Source of the DNA: Epinephelus fuscoguttatus
Taxonomy: Eukaryota; Chordata; Actinopteri; Perciformes; Serranidae
Assembly (NCBI RefSeq): GCF_011397635.1
Contig: NC_064769.1
Coordinates: 19,795,207 to 19,859,206 of the forward strand
DNA: 64,000 bases
Direction of reading: 5' to 3'
Part shown: in pieces, positions 1 through 13,030 of the stretch
Numbering within the stretch: position 1 is the stretch's first letter
Layout: each line of letters begins with the position of its first letter
Notes under the pieces: model-generated
Told to the model about the DNA's origin: nothing
Database searches by the model: none
The model's input: only the letters and a program-made list of their open reading frames with translations
Made by a program: the position numbers and the translations under genes

Positions 1-155
1 GCGTTTCCCCTTGACACTGCTGAGCGCGGTTAAACTATATCAACAACTAGCCAAGTATCATGCCGACGTTAAAGCACAGCTTTTTCGTCAGTGTCTGATG
101 CTGCAAGTCACTGCCCAAGCACCAGATTTTGACAACTTCAGAGTGAGATTGGGTT
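1..155 (+). repeat. Dispersed repeat, copy A (partial)
   Basis: GCTGCAAGTCACTGCCCAAG and CATGCCGACGTTAAAG match, on the opposite strand, the copy at 21975-22330. It is cut by the window edge. The open frame over it exists in both copies but is broken differently, so it is not annotated as a gene. Confidence 0.65.
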
Positions 156-1930
156 GTTTTAACAGAGATTTTGTTGTACGGCTGCTCCAAAGTCTCTTCT
201 TTGGGGTGCTTTTGCATTTCTCTCATTTTTCTTTTTCTTCAGTGTAGTTTTAGAAAGCATGCTGGCATTACAGAAGCAAAGGAGGCGTGACTGGTGTGTC
301 ATCTAATACAACGGCATCTGCATCTAGTTTGACATACAACATATGCTTCAGCAGTGCTTTCTAAACAATAACAATGGCATTAATATGGCAATAACAATCA
401 TTTACTGTCTCTGCTATATGGCTGCATATCTCATCCTCTGCTCGGAGGATAAGAAGCTCCTGGAACTTATTGTTTTCTCAATTTGCAGGCATTTTGTGGC
501 CACTGTTCTTCTTTGAGTTAGCTGCTAACTGCCTCTAGCTGCCTTTTAAATCTCCAGTGGTGGGTTGCACACATAACATGTTGTCAAAACACCACACTTA
601 TCCTGCCCATGGTCTCATCCCTTTTATACAGTGAATCAGTGCTGTTACTACCTTTCTTGTCTGCTTAACAGCAAAACAAGTCTGTCCATCACTTTGCAGT
701 TTTAATTATTTTATACAGAATGGCAAGGCGCCATAACAGCACAATATTTCCGCCTTGAACAGGGAATAAAAAGGGGCTTTTGTAGTGGTTTTGTCTCTTT
801 TGTTGTTGTATGTGTGTTTTTTGTTCATTAATCATCTCTTTAAGATCATTTTGAATATCTTTATGGCTGTTTTGTGTCTTTGAGGTCATCTTGTGTATCC
901 TTGTAGTTGTTTTGTTCATCCTTGCAGTCATTTTGTGTCTTTTTTGGTTATTGTGTGTCTTTTGTAGTTGTTTCGCATGTTGTTACAGTTTCTTTGCATC
1001 ACTTTGTATTCTTTTTGTGTTTCTTTGTGGCCATTTTGAGTCTCCTCTTGGTTGGTAGATATTAATTAGAGTGACATTTTGCAATTGAAGGTGGCTCTCT
1101 GACACTCTGGGCTCCTGGGCCTGTGCCTGCTAGGACCATTCAGTAATCCATCCATGTTTATGACAGTAATATTTATGACACAGCTGGGTGTTTCATTGGA
1201 TAGCATTACATTTTTAATGATATTTATATTGATTTGTCCAGCATCTCAGGTTGGAATATATATGCAGTCTATGATTCATGATTCATTATTGCTTGGTGCA
1301 GGTGGAGGCTCATTTGGTGAATTGGAAGAACTTGCATCATTAAGATATTCATGAACTTGGTTAGTTTAAAATTTATGCTCACCATAATCTTGGGTGCTAT
1401 TTTTCCTGAGGTTTTGGGATACAATGTACAATACTTAAGGACAGGTAAGTAGCCATTCAGCGGCCTGCTAATGCTGAGTAAAAACACTGAAACTCCCCTG
1501 TTTAAATTGCAAAGTAGCCTCCAACTAAAGTGCATCTATCAGCTATGCAGACTGCATGAGCTAAACTTTTGGGTGTCCATTAAATAAGGAACAGTATTGA
1601 TCAAGCCCAGACTGATGCGCTGGTAGACAGATTTAATCAGATACTGAGAAACATGACCTGTAACTGTGATCAGTAGAGAGGCCCTGACAATCTAAAACAA
1701 ATGGATTAGTAATGATACATCTTTAAAGAGAAACAAACTGGCAGCTGACCTCCATGAGTTTAACTTGTCTATCTTGCAGCAGTGATGTATATGTGTACTC
1801 CTGAGTGTGGCTACAAGTGCAACAGAGTGCACTGCTCACAGTGATTTTAGAAGGGAACCAGACTTGATATTTACACCAGAGAGACCATACAACTGCTTTT
1901 AGACCTAATGTTATGTTACACTTTCCAAAC
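156..1930. other. No gene recognised
   Basis: AT-rich, with repeated TTTTGT(G/A)TCTTT-type degenerate motifs near 780-1050. All open frames are short and lack coding character. Confidence 0.6.
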
Positions 1931-2424
1931 GTAAGTGCTATATCGTAGGCAACTGGACTTGAGTTTCTTGAAGACGTTTCACCTCTCATCCAAGAGGCTT
2001 CTTCAGTTCTAACGGACTGGTGCAGAGTCTCAGGCTTTAAACTCTGTGTAGGTGTGAATCCTTACAGAGTTGTTGAGGTTACATGTGAGCTCTGAGTTTC
2101 AGAATCGTTAAGGTCCAGACCAGGTCCAGGTCCAGGTTTGAAAGAGACGTGAAAGAAGCCATCTACGTCAAACTGGAACAACCATGGTTTACGACACCAC
2201 TTATCACCCACCTACAATCCAGTCTTGACACACATCACACAAGATGTTCGGGTGGGTCAACGACTCACATGTGACCTTAACCACTCTGAAACTCAGAGCT
2301 CACGTGCGACCTCAACGACATCATTAAGCGTTCACACCCACACAGGATTTAAAGCCTGCCATTCTGCACCAGTCATTTCAAGAAACTCAAGCAAGTCCTG
2401 TTGCCTACGATATAGCACTTGTGA
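1931..2424. repeat. Inverted pair of a dispersed repeat (foldback, ~100-bp arms)
   Basis: AAGTGCTATATCGTAGGCAA near 1931 recurs inverted near 2405-2424. The arms stay similar for about 100 bp inward, through GGACTTG...TTTCTTGAA, GACTGGTGCAGA and CAGGCTTTAAA. The left arm carries the fish repeat motif CACCTCTCATCCAAGAGGCT, and sequence just right of the pair (ACCATGACCTGGATGACTGA) is also typical of that family. This suggests two copies inserted head to head, or one foldback element. No coding capacity. Confidence 0.75.
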
Positions 2425-2629
2425 TTACCATGACCTGGATGACTGAGAATCTTCATAATTTTTAATGTCAAAAATAATCCCAACATATTAGTCAATTATT
2501 TATTTATCTATTTATCTTTTATAAGTTTTTGCAAAAAGGGAGAAAGAAGGATTTTTCCTCTCAGTGGTTTGAGTGGTGTGTCTCAACCATCATGAAACCA
2601 GAAGGTATGAAATATAAATTTAGGTTTCT

Positions 2630-2935
2630 AATTCTCTAAAAGTCGTCAAAAACTGCTGCTGGGTCAGTGATTTCCACATCAGACACTGACGCAAAAAAGC
2701 ACCTTTCAAAGGCATGATATCTCAGCGTAAGTTTATAATGCCTCTGAATGGTATCAGTTGGAAACCATGCCGGTGACAATGTAATATAAGGAGCTGAAAA
2801 GTCCCTAAGGCCGGTGGGAAGGGAGATGGATGGGTCCATGTGTCCAACAAACTCTGGACTTTCACCTGGGAGTCTGTTTTTTCTAAATCTAATCATGTGC
2901 TGTTGTTGCCCAAACCAGAACACAGACTTTTGTTG
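2630..2935 (-). repeat. Dispersed repeat, copy B (diverged)
   Basis: The order of blocks (a TCAGTGATTTCCACATCAGA block, GGCATGATAT, GGGTCC...CCAACAAA, TTTCACC, then TCTAATCATGTG) follows that of the copy at 21975-22330 with substantial divergence. It may be a subfamily rather than the same element. Confidence 0.45.
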
Positions 2936-4689
2936 CCCAAGGAAATGAAGTCCGTTTTACAGATGTTTTAAGTTTATTTTGAAAATGACTGTTTGCATCT
3001 AATGAGCAGAAACTGTGCACAAAACAAACAACGAACAAACAAAAAGCACTTTAAGTTCAAGGCAACTTAACAGCTGCTGAAAATCTTGCTTTTCTTGACC
3101 TCTCCTTGCTGAATGTGCAGACTGCAGGACAAAGTGGCCAGAATCTGATTAATTTTGCTCAGATGCGACTGTTTTTGTTAACAGTATTATGAACAGCAGA
3201 AATCACATAAAATAAAACGTTGACTTCAGTGGCCTCCATGTTTACCTCCGTACAACAGCGTGCTGCATGTCTTTGTTATTGCACTTGTGGGTCAGTTAAT
3301 GACCATGACCAGCGGAATCCAATATTGGCCACATTTTAAAAATAATATGAATAACAAACAAAAAAAACAGGTAGCAATAAATCCAAATTGAGCACTAACA
3401 GCCAAAATAAATTGTCAGGTAGGCGGGGCAGAGCAGGGTTTTTTTAACCTGCTACACAGACTCCGTCTTTGTAGCATGTGGTTGTTGCCAGTTTGCTGTG
3501 TGTGAATTGAGTTTTGCTAAGTGATAATGTAGTTTGGAAGAATAGAAGCTATATTAACTGATACTGAATTAATTAACTGAATTGTTTTAAGAACAGGATG
3601 CCCTGATTTGATTGATTCAAGTTTACTGGCTGCTTTGCATTGCCTCTGGTACAATAAGGTATTAATTTTTATCCCTTTTAAATTGTACTTGTTTTTTATA
3701 CAGGCCTGCGTAGTTTTTGCCTGTTGCAGGATTGAAGAGTCACGCAAAGAGAAAAAATATAGTCCAGTTGCGTAAAAATAGATAAGAGCCGCATGATGCC
3801 TGCACAGGTAACCATGGTCAGTGTAGCAGTATCAGTTGATTATTACTGACACGCTTTGCTGCAGGCATGCTATGCAGACATGTCGCACTACATCTCTGTC
3901 CCATGTCTTTCAGACATAATGCTTGCAGTGTGAATGTAGCTTATGTGTGCTCCACGATGCGTCAGTTCTATGTGACATCACTGTTGGGTGTGGTTAGCAG
4001 TGCAACAGACTGGAAAGTCTGACGAGGGGTGAGGGTATACACTGTTTTTCATTCTGGTAATAAGTTCCTCTTTGAGGCTACAACTATGTTGTCTTTGACG
4101 TACTGCTAACAGACATTACACCGTGACGTGGACAACCTAACATTCATAAGCTTGATTTGTACATTTATTCATGAAATGAACAGAAATCAGAGAAGGACGG
4201 CTCTGTGAGAATTTGCCTCCAATGAAAGGAACCTTGACATCAGGGGCCTAAGGTGAGATAAGTTACACAGTGTGATGACATGCTTGAATCACTTCCTACA
4301 ACCTCTAAGCTGCATTCTCTGTCATTGGTTCGGATGCATCTTGTTAACCGACTAAAAGCACTGAGGGAATCTTTCTGTCTCTGATCCGTGACAGTGAGAG
4401 ATGAGTTAGGGCTCGAGCTTTAAAAACCTTCAGTACTGTAAGCCCTGTATACTATAACAGTGGGTATATGATCTTACATTATCAAACAACCCCTAGTGGT
4501 ATTGAGCATGTAAAAGTTGTATCACCTTCCAGCCTTAATGCAAATCCATGGAAACTGTAGTGAACATATGCTGGAGAGGAGAGTAATACAGTCATCGAGC
4601 AGCACCTGGTGCATCCCCATCATGCTGGAGCTAGATAATGGCGCTCACTGGCTCTGTCTGTATGTCAGGATGACACTGCCCAGCCCCAC

Positions 4690-5080
4690 TGTCAGGTCAA
4701 TGGCAATTTTATTTATAGAGCACATTTCAGTGAACTCAAAATGCTTTACATTGAAAGAAAATAGATTAAAGACAATATGAGGACATAAGCAGCATTAACA
4801 TGTAAGAATACGATATGAGCATTAGTCATCAACACCAACGTGACAATATACACACAAAAACATCAACACAATCAAGACACACGTGCAAACTGACCTATCA
4901 CTAACAAAAACTGACCACTCAAACTGAAGACAAAGAGAAACAGTATAGTCTGTAAATAGTCTGTCAATATAAATACTTAAGCAATTAACCAAAACACCAA
5001 CAATCTAATATAGTCCAGAGAAATACACATAATCTCTACAGTATACGTCCAGTCCCCTCCTCTCCTCCAGGATGTGGCAG
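4690..5080. repeat. Probable dispersed repeat starting with a TTTATTTATAGAGCAC block
   Basis: CAATTTTATTTATAGAGCAC followed by AAAATGCTTTACATTGAAAG is a recurrent fish repeat signature. The following A-rich segment has no gene. Boundaries are uncertain. Confidence 0.4.
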
Positions 5081-5894
5081 GCACTCAGTACATTCTGATT
5101 GGCCACTTCCTGTATTTACAGGCACATATTTATAGGACCCATCTTTTGCCCCAGCCTGCCAAGATTTTCCTCCAGCAGCAGCACCCTCGGCACTAGAAAC
5201 TCAAAGACATAGAAATTAGAGCAACTAAAGGCAAATTAAAGTGTGACTGCACAGAAGTTAACTAAATGTGACAAATAGAAACTAATGCGCTGCCAACAAC
5301 ACTAAATAAACTATGAGTATGATGAATGAAACAAAAGCCATGCATCATTATTTATCTGTTTGCTGATGTGTGTACAATATGCATGAGGTCGAAACATCAG
5401 CAAACTCAATGGGGAGAAAATTAGTGTGAACAGCAAAGCAATATAAGGCGTGTGTAGGAAGGTTACAGACATTTAAATCATCTGTGCGACAGCAGGTCAG
5501 GCCATTGCATTTCCCAACCTTAACCAAGGAGATATTTTAGTTATTTCATTATGAACAAGGAATTTTCCTTACAGGTAGTTTTTGTGCCTGAATATAATCA
5601 AACCACAACTGTAGCATTGATTGGAAAACTGTTTTACGTTTTTTTGTTTTTCTAATAGTAGTTTGTGATCATTTTGAAAGGCACTTCAAGGCATATTCCA
5701 CTCTGTTTTTCTCACATGCCTCACATGCAGTGAACAAACAATCCAAAAACTGAGAAACTTCTCAATGAATTGAAGTAAAAACAGTGAAAATATATCAAAA
5801 CATCCATTTACAAATTCTTACACAAGTCGTGCAGTATAATACAAATCTTGTTTATATGAATTTGGGAACTTCACAAAAGGTGTAACTTATGCTC

Positions 5895-6108
5895 TCTTCA
5901 AAGCCAGACTCCTGGTTCAATCCCAGGTGGGAGCCCCTCTGTGCAGAGTTTGCATGTGCTCCCTGTGTCAACGTGGGTTTTCTCCAGGTACTCCGGTTTC
6001 CTCTCACAGTCCAAAGACATGCAGGTTAATTGGTGACTCTAAATTGTCTGTAGGTGTGAATGTGAGTGTGAATGGTTGTCTGTCTCTATGTGTCAGCCCT
6101 GTGATAGT
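5895..6108 (+). mobile_element. SINE-like dispersed teleost repeat
   Basis: It contains a B-box-like GGTTCAATCCC near 5915 and the characteristic fish repeat core CAGTCCAAAGACATGCAGGT, followed by TTAATTGGTGACTCTAAATT and GTGAATGGTTGTCTGTC. This core is very common in percomorph genomes. Ends are approximate, and the open frame across it is not a gene. Confidence 0.65.
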
Positions 6109-6880
6109 CCTCAACAGATTCATAAAATCATAGAATTGTAAAACTATAAAATGTAAAAATCAAGTAAGATTTTAAAAGAGTTGCAGCAGCGCAAAGCGTA
6201 AAAAGAAAGAGTTTCAGAATGGAGGACCTCAGGAGGTCAGAGCAAATTAAAGGCTAAAGTGAACTGATACATTTTTATCTTTCTTCTAAAAAATATTTAG
6301 CGAGCTAGCTTCCCTGATATCTATTGATAGTGTGTTCCAAATCTTTGAGGCGTAATTGACAAAGGCTGCATCCCCGATCTTCTTCCTGCTGTTGGTGGGA
6401 ACCTCCAACAAACCAGCAGTAGATAATGTCAGGCAAACAGTTAACAAGGAAGTTAGCAATGTAGCTTGGTCCTAGCCCATTTAGGGCTTTGTATAAAAGG
6501 AGGAGGAGCTTAAAATCAATTCTAAATGTAACAGGAAGTCAGTGCAGAGCAGCTCAGACTGGCCTGATGTGCTCTCTCCTCTGGTATCTGGTTAATATCT
6601 GAGCTGCAGGGTTTTGAATGAGCTGAAGTCACCCAGTGGTGTTTTTTGAGAGGCCAGTAAAAATGCTTGAAATAAAGGCATGAATCAATTTCTTGGCATC
6701 TTTTTCATTAAGAAATGGTCATACCTTAGCTTTGTTTCTGAGGTGACAAAATTATGATTTCGTCACCTTGTTAATGTGGGACTTGAAGCTCACACCAAGG
6801 ATCACACAAAGTGAATGTCACATAGGTTGAATAATTGATATACAAATGGTCTTTTCTTCCTGTTGATGGGGGTGTAACCA
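6109..6880. repeat. Dispersed teleost repeat, unclassified
   Basis: The sequence includes CCCATTTAGGGCTTTGTATA, GTCAGTGCAGAGCAGCTCAG and GAATGAGCTGAAGTC blocks that resemble a repeat I know to be widespread in fish genomes. No coding frame survives. Class and boundaries are uncertain. Confidence 0.5.
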
Positions 6881-7530
6881 CGTGAGACACACAAAAGGAC
6901 AATTGAGAGGTTTAAAGTAACTTTCTGTGAGCGGGCACTGTACACTGCATACCTGACCTTTTGTTTCCAGACAGATGGAGTGACATCTGGGATGTTTTGG
7001 TGCAGGAGGCGTCAGAGCCGACAGCCAGAAGGACGCTCCAGGAGCAGATCATGGCAGAGAAGGAATGTTTCATGATATTTAGTATTATCGCCTGTTCTGC
7101 TTCGCACTGCATGAGGGACACCAGTGTCACTCTGTGGTTTACGAGTTTACAACCCTTTAAAATTCATGGTGAGTCGTGTGAGAATAACTGACTGACTTGG
7201 TCCCTCGCTCTTCATGGTGGAGCGGTGAGGTGGTCCTCCAACATACAGTGTCAAGCCAAAAGCAGGACTCATACATCTCCACTGAGGTGTGTCAGCGGTT
7301 CGGCTTACATGCCTCCAGCGGCATACGAATTGATTTACAGCCTGATGATTGTCGTGGCACCACCACAGCACAGATGTGTCATTTATTATCAGGCTCTGAC
7401 ATGCATTCTTTATATAACCAAAGTAATTGTATTTACAAGGGAAGAAAAAGGAGACAGAAGTGATGTACAAGAAGAAAGACAAACATGACAGCGCATATCA
7501 TAAAGCCGCTTTGTCAGTGGTTGCAGACGA

Positions 7531-7552
7531 CTTTTTTTTTTTTTTTTTTTTT
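7531..7552. repeat. T22 homopolymer
   Basis: A pure T run in otherwise unique-looking intergenic sequence, possibly the reverse-complemented tail of an old retroposed element; no element body is recognised beside it. Confidence 0.9.
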
Positions 7553-8052
7553 GCATGAAAAACAAAAGGATGAAAAAACAGTGGATGTTTTTTTGTTTTG
7601 CATTCGCTGAATAAAGGAAGAAATCAGAACAATACAGCTGGTGCAGCTGCTGGTTTAGCAGATACAGTCCACTACACAAATGTTAGGCTTGAGGTGTAAA
7701 TGGCTAAAATATTTTCTGCATCTACAGGAAAGACATTGTCAATTCTAACCTTTATACTAAGTATTAAACCAAGCTTTTGTCATTGTGTGTGGCCAGATAT
7801 ATATATATAAGCCACGTTGGCCCTCTCACAGTCACGTCTCAGTCTTGTGAAATAGAAGATGGGAGTCCAAAAAATAGCCACTGACTTGTCATTTAAGTAA
7901 AACAGTTTTCCACCAGAGTTAACCATGTTTTGTTAGCTTTTACCAGCCCAGATGAATGTCATATTTTCTTACATTCCATGCCCTTCTTTAAGTTTCTGTT
8001 TGAAACTGAGCTATGTAACTAACTTTGGATATTTAGTAGAGCTGATGGGCTA

Positions 8053-8097
8053 CAGCTGTGATAACACAAACATTAAGTGTTGGTGTTATCACAGCTG
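8053..8097. repeat. Perfect 15-bp inverted repeat with 15-nt loop
   Basis: CAGCTGTGATAACAC at 8053-8067 is the exact reverse complement of GTGTTATCACAGCTG at 8083-8097. It could form a strong hairpin. There is no gene within 6 kb and no U tract afterwards. Confidence 0.8.
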
Positions 8098-10614
8098 GAA
8101 CTAAATGTCCAATGCAGGGACCAAATGAATGAAAAAAAAGACTCAATGGATGGTGCTATTACCTTTTCTTTTGGAAACTGGAGGATAAAACTGCACAACG
8201 ATACACATTTAATGCCTGATTTTGCTATAGTGGAATATGTTGTGGCGGAAAAAAGTAACTTATATAACTGGTTAATTGGGAATCAATTCAAGGCTGACTG
8301 TCAGGGCTTTTTCTCAAACTGCATACATGCCCCTACTTGAGTGCCTTCAAGGCATCTGGAGCTTAAACAAATTAGATTTTTAGCACTTAGTTTTTCTCCA
8401 TTTTCTTCATGAATTGTTTTATTGCTGGAGCTTTACATGAGACGGTGCAGTCTAGGAGTTAAGCTCAAACTTAAAGGTGAATTCAAAGGGGATTTTAATC
8501 TATATAGGTTTCAGTTAGCTGCTCCTGGTGTCCCCATGTCAAAGTTGAGAGTCCTCTGCCCTGTCCCTGCTGGTCTCACCCTATTAGCCTTGCTGCTTTT
8601 AACTGACCCTTCTCATCCAGCTCTGCACCCCATCACACTGTCCCCCTGCTGTTTGCTCTCCTTTCATCCTCTCATGGCGGATGTGTTCTTCTCCCTCGCA
8701 GCCCCGAAAGCCTACATTTTCCTGGTGAGGAGGCACTTTATTTGAAACTTAAATATCAAAGGCTTTGTGAGCTGTCATACGAAAACCAATATTTTTTTTT
8801 TCTCGAGCTGCTTTGCTTCAGAGCTTTGGAACAGGTCCCTACTTTATCATTCTGTGAAAGTGTTGTTTCCTAGAGTAATATGTCATCAATTTAAAATGAG
8901 CCACCAGCAAACTACTGTTAGTTAATCTTTCTCACAGAAAAGTACCCGAGCATATAGAGATCTATTCATCCAGTGACGTGCTGCTTCCTCTCAGTTTCAA
9001 GGTCATGCAATTGCTCAGTGGTATTTAAGAAAGGTATGTGAAGATTGAGTACAGATGACTAATTATTTCAGTGATAACTTGAATATCGTCTCAAGTTGTT
9101 TCTTCTGTGTCCGTCCCCTTAGAGACACAAGATAGGTGCTTTATGGTGGGGTGGGTTAAAGTTTAATGACCTGGTGATAGTTACATATTGAGAATCACAG
9201 TAAGCCTATTAGCTATCAGCTGCTGCAGATCTGGGCAGACACACACAGTGAGCAGGCTGTCGCCGAGAGAAACCAAGGTAAGATAGAAACTTGTTTTACA
9301 TCTCTGGGAAGGTTTATCTCAAACATCCAGGTGGTACAATGTTGAATCCAAAGCCAAGACTAGGATTCAAATTTCTCCTCATGGTGTCTCTAACCTCACA
9401 AACATCCTTTTATCCTTTAATTGGTAAAGTTACTTTGTACTTAAAGATGTGAAGGCAGGCGACAATTTATATAAATGGTGTGTGTGCTGTAATGTTCAAC
9501 AGTAGCGCTTATGCTGTGTGACTAAATCAATTCACGTGCCTGTTACATAATCTGGTTTCATTCCTCTGACAGACCAAAGAATCTGCATGACAGTAGGCTT
9601 TAGGGGTTTGGAGCAAATGGGGGGAATGTTTTAAGCTAAAATACTCTTGGCTTTTTTTCTATTTGTCTTATTGGCTGCTAAAAGCAGAGCCAGGAGGATT
9701 CACTGCCTCACAGTCAGATCATCTCAGACATACAAACCTTCTCAGTGCATGATTCAGACAACTTTGGTTTAGCACAATTATTCAGAGGTTTATATGCCAG
9801 CAGAACCAAATCCTTCTGTTGTCTGAGCTGACTGCATTATTTTAGATGTATGTTTCAACATAGCAGGGTTTAAAGTTAATGTTTTTTCCTGGGACAAGCA
9901 AGAAGTTTACTTGCCTGAAGTTAATTTTCACTTGCCCCTATACAAATTGTTTTATTTATTAGCGGTAATCAAATAACAGAAAAGCCAAAAGTTTTTCAGA
10001 AACTTGATGTACATTTAAAAAATGAACCCTGTTTTACCCGCCTTGCTCTTAAACTATCAGCACACTGCCAGCGGTACCCAACTAAACTCCTGTTTCCAGA
10101 GTAATTGAAATGCTTATGTGCAAGGGCATATGTTTTATATTCAGTATTTGGGGAGAAAATATGAATTGGCAGGTATGGGAGTCCTCTGCAAGAAAAGACT
10201 TAATTTTCTGCATCTTGGTGAATTTTTATGCACCGATTCTGCGTTCTCTGTATCAATTTATGGTGTACATGTTCCTTAAGAGGGACGTCCCATTTGTTCA
10301 TTCATAAAACAGGTGCAATACAAGTACAGTCCACCAGACATAATGAAGATGTGAAATGGGACACCCTGATAAGCTATCTGAAGCTTGTGATCAAAGGCCC
10401 AGACACAGAGCAGATAGTAAATATGAATTTACAATATATGTTTACCAACACGTTAAAAAAGTGCATGTATCATACAGTAACATTGACAACATTTGGTTTA
10501 ATAGGTCAGATACAACAGAGACATGCGGCAAGTGGAAATAACAGTACAATTTAAATGGTTTCAGAGTAGAGAGACTCCAGCTGGTTCAGGTATTTAAGCT
10601 TTGTCATATTTTGG

Positions 10615-10800
10615 TAGTAACTGCTGCCATTGTCATGATCCTGGGTTGTTTGGACTTTGTTTTGGAGTTTTCTCTTTGTGTTCCTTGTTTCATGTGGTTC
10701 ATTCGTGTTTAATCAGCTTCCTGTTTTATTCTGTAGATTCTCTCGCTAGAATCTCGTCAGTGTTCATTGTTCAGGAGGTTTTTACCATGAGCTGAATTAT
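10615..10800. repeat. Dispersed repeat fragment shared with 36.2 kb
   Basis: A GCTTCCTGTTTTATT block followed by TAGATTCTCT occurs here and again near 36210-36235 in intron 4 of the GGT5-type gene. The flanking pyrimidine-rich, CCTGT-rich text is also similar in style. Likely two fragments of one retroelement end. Confidence 0.4.
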
Positions 10801-11099
10801 TCGCAAATGTCTCTTCCTCTCCAAAACAAACTGATCAGGTGATTAAAACTTGTAAAAACACTGAATAAAGCAGTTTCATGTTACAAATAAATGTATCTGT
10901 AACAGTGTTTGACATTTCGGAGACAGGCGGCTCACCCAACGCATGCTCCCTCTAATTTCCCTATTAACTTCATGTGTGCTCACCTTTTCCTGATCCAGAC
11001 GTTCAGGAGGTTTTTATCAGGAGCTGAATTATCCAAAGAGGTCTCTTCAACTACCACTAAATAAACTGGTTTTACGTTACAAATCAGTGTAACTCGGAC

Positions 11100-11355
11100 A
11101 CTGCAGATGGGCCTCTATCTACAATGGCTGATGCAAAAATGTGCATTGCCCTATATGAAGCCAGTGTCTGGTTTGTCTGTTCTGGACTACTGAAAGAACA
11201 TGGTGATCTCCATAAACAAGGACACCATCCCTATGTAGATATAAATGGCTCATTCTAAGAAAACAAAATGTGATTATACATCAAAGAAAATACTTTTGTT
11301 ATATTCCATTTCTGCCAATATATCTCTCAAAATCTTACACACTGGACCATCAATT
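11100..11355 (+). mobile_element. Degenerate MITE, same family as 32.55 kb
   Basis: GCCAGTGTCTGGTTTGTCTG, CCTATGTAGATATAAATGGC and the terminal TTACACACTGGACCAT parallel the element at 32553-32902. The left terminal repeat is decayed. Confidence 0.65.
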
Positions 11356-12689
11356 CTTTTTATCACATGCCTGATAAGGCAAGTGAGTTGCTAGATTTAC
11401 TAGCCCAATGTGGCCTTGGGTGTACTACCAAACAGGCCTACAAAGCCCAGGCTCAGGGGCCCAAGGGGTCAGACAGCCTCTAAGACAGAACCTCTTCCTG
11501 AAGTTGCTGTCAATAACTTTGCCTTTCTTGACAAAGGGCTTAGTCATTCATGTCAGTAAAAGAGTCCCTCCTAAAAAAGTACTAAAAAAGAACAACTGAA
11601 GGAAGAGCTTAAACATTCACTTTGAAGATGTCACAAGAAAGAAACCATCATGACACATTTTAAGTGAGTGTTCCTATCCCCTCAGTTTATATGTAGGACT
11701 TTAGACCTTTTATGTGTTTGGCTCAGGGGCCCATTGTGTCATGACCCACCTCTGGACAAGGTGTCTACTCGCCCTGGACAATCCCTGTTGTTGAGACCTG
11801 CATAGGTATTTATTTGATGGACAGTTGCAGGCTAGTTAACCACATACATTCAGTGTGACAGAGTAGCACAGTATTTTCATCCACTTAATCAACCTTCATT
11901 TAAACATTCTGGCAATGTCATTTAAAAAGAAGCTCAGTATGATGTTTGACACGAAGAAGCCTCAAGCCCTCTGTGTCAGACTGTATTAAACTTCTTACTG
12001 TAGTGTTTCCACTGTAGCCTGATAAGCAGTGAGGTATTAACGATGTCAGTAGAGGTGTAGTGGATTTGTTTACAACCAGGAAGTTAAACAGTTTAAAGTG
12101 AGTTTAGGGTTATATTGCTGCCATTAGAGCCTCCATATAATTTGACCTGTTGCCCACAGATCAGCTTAGCTGGGTTAATTCTTAGCTAACAGTTTTACTT
12201 TTAGTCTTATTTGATGTGGATATGTCAGAGAGAGATATGCAGGTGCTGATTGGTGTTAAATCCTTTGGTTGAAGTTTGGCAGCTTGGTGCTTGAGTTGTC
12301 TTCAAATTAATCAAGCAGCCTGTGTTTGTACTGACATGACAGTGCATTACCTAGACAAAACATTATGATGAACACCATCATGTTTGTGCTGTCTATTTTA
12401 TCACAGCTCAGTGACTTCTACATTTGCTCAAGGGCAACTCCACGGATTTTACACATCGTCTGTTTACATGTCTGAGAGGGAGTACTACTGCATCTGTGAA
12501 AAACTTTGTTAAAAGCCTTTTGTTGCTCCACGGGGAGGTGCGCAAAATCTTAAAATTGCCTCAAGTGATGTCACCTGAGTCACAGAATTGGTTGGTGAAG
12601 ACAACAAGTTTGACAGTGGTGTGGGGTTATCAAGAAATTGGTTTCTCAGAGCTCTGTAGCTTTGCTTGAGGATTATGGCTCAAGGCTAC

Positions 12690-13030
12690 ATTTCAATCAG
12701 GAGAGACAGGTGAATGTGGTAAAGATAATTGTTTACTACAGATTACAGGTGTACAGATTAACAGATGATATGTGATGATTACGTTTTAACAGAAAGACTT
12801 TGGCACTTGGACGCTACAGGGAGAATGTTTAATCTCATCTGCACTGGGCAGCAGCAAAATAAATCACACCATGCAGTCCAGACACTGGTGGCAGCGGCTG
12901 ATGACTCTGATGACACTGATGAGCACTGATGAAGCTGATAAATCTGGGGGTGCGCACAACAGCAGCATGAACAATCATATTTAAAGAGTCAGCAGCGAGA
13001 TGATGGGCAAACAATGAAGGTGTGTTGGCC
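12690..13030. repeat. Dispersed repeat, paired with 24.58 kb
   Basis: TCAGGAGAGACAG, GTGTACAGATTAACA, CTTTGGCACTTGGAC and GGCTGATGACTCTGA occur here and, in the same order, at 24580-24930. The family is unnamed here. No intact frame. Confidence 0.7.

Larger units (their letters stand above)
6900..10600. other. No gene recognised
   Basis: Several 80-110 codon frames occur (around 7147-7680, 8077-8340, 8422-8745, 10228-10554), but they overlap on both strands, show no conserved motif and have ordinary intergenic composition. The perfect hairpin at 8053-8097 and the T22 run are the only structured features. Confidence 0.6.

Noticed and set aside
8422..8745. 107-codon plus-strand frame with a Leu-rich stretch
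   Set aside because: The hydrophobic run is a composition effect; there is no family resemblance, poor start context and no splice support.
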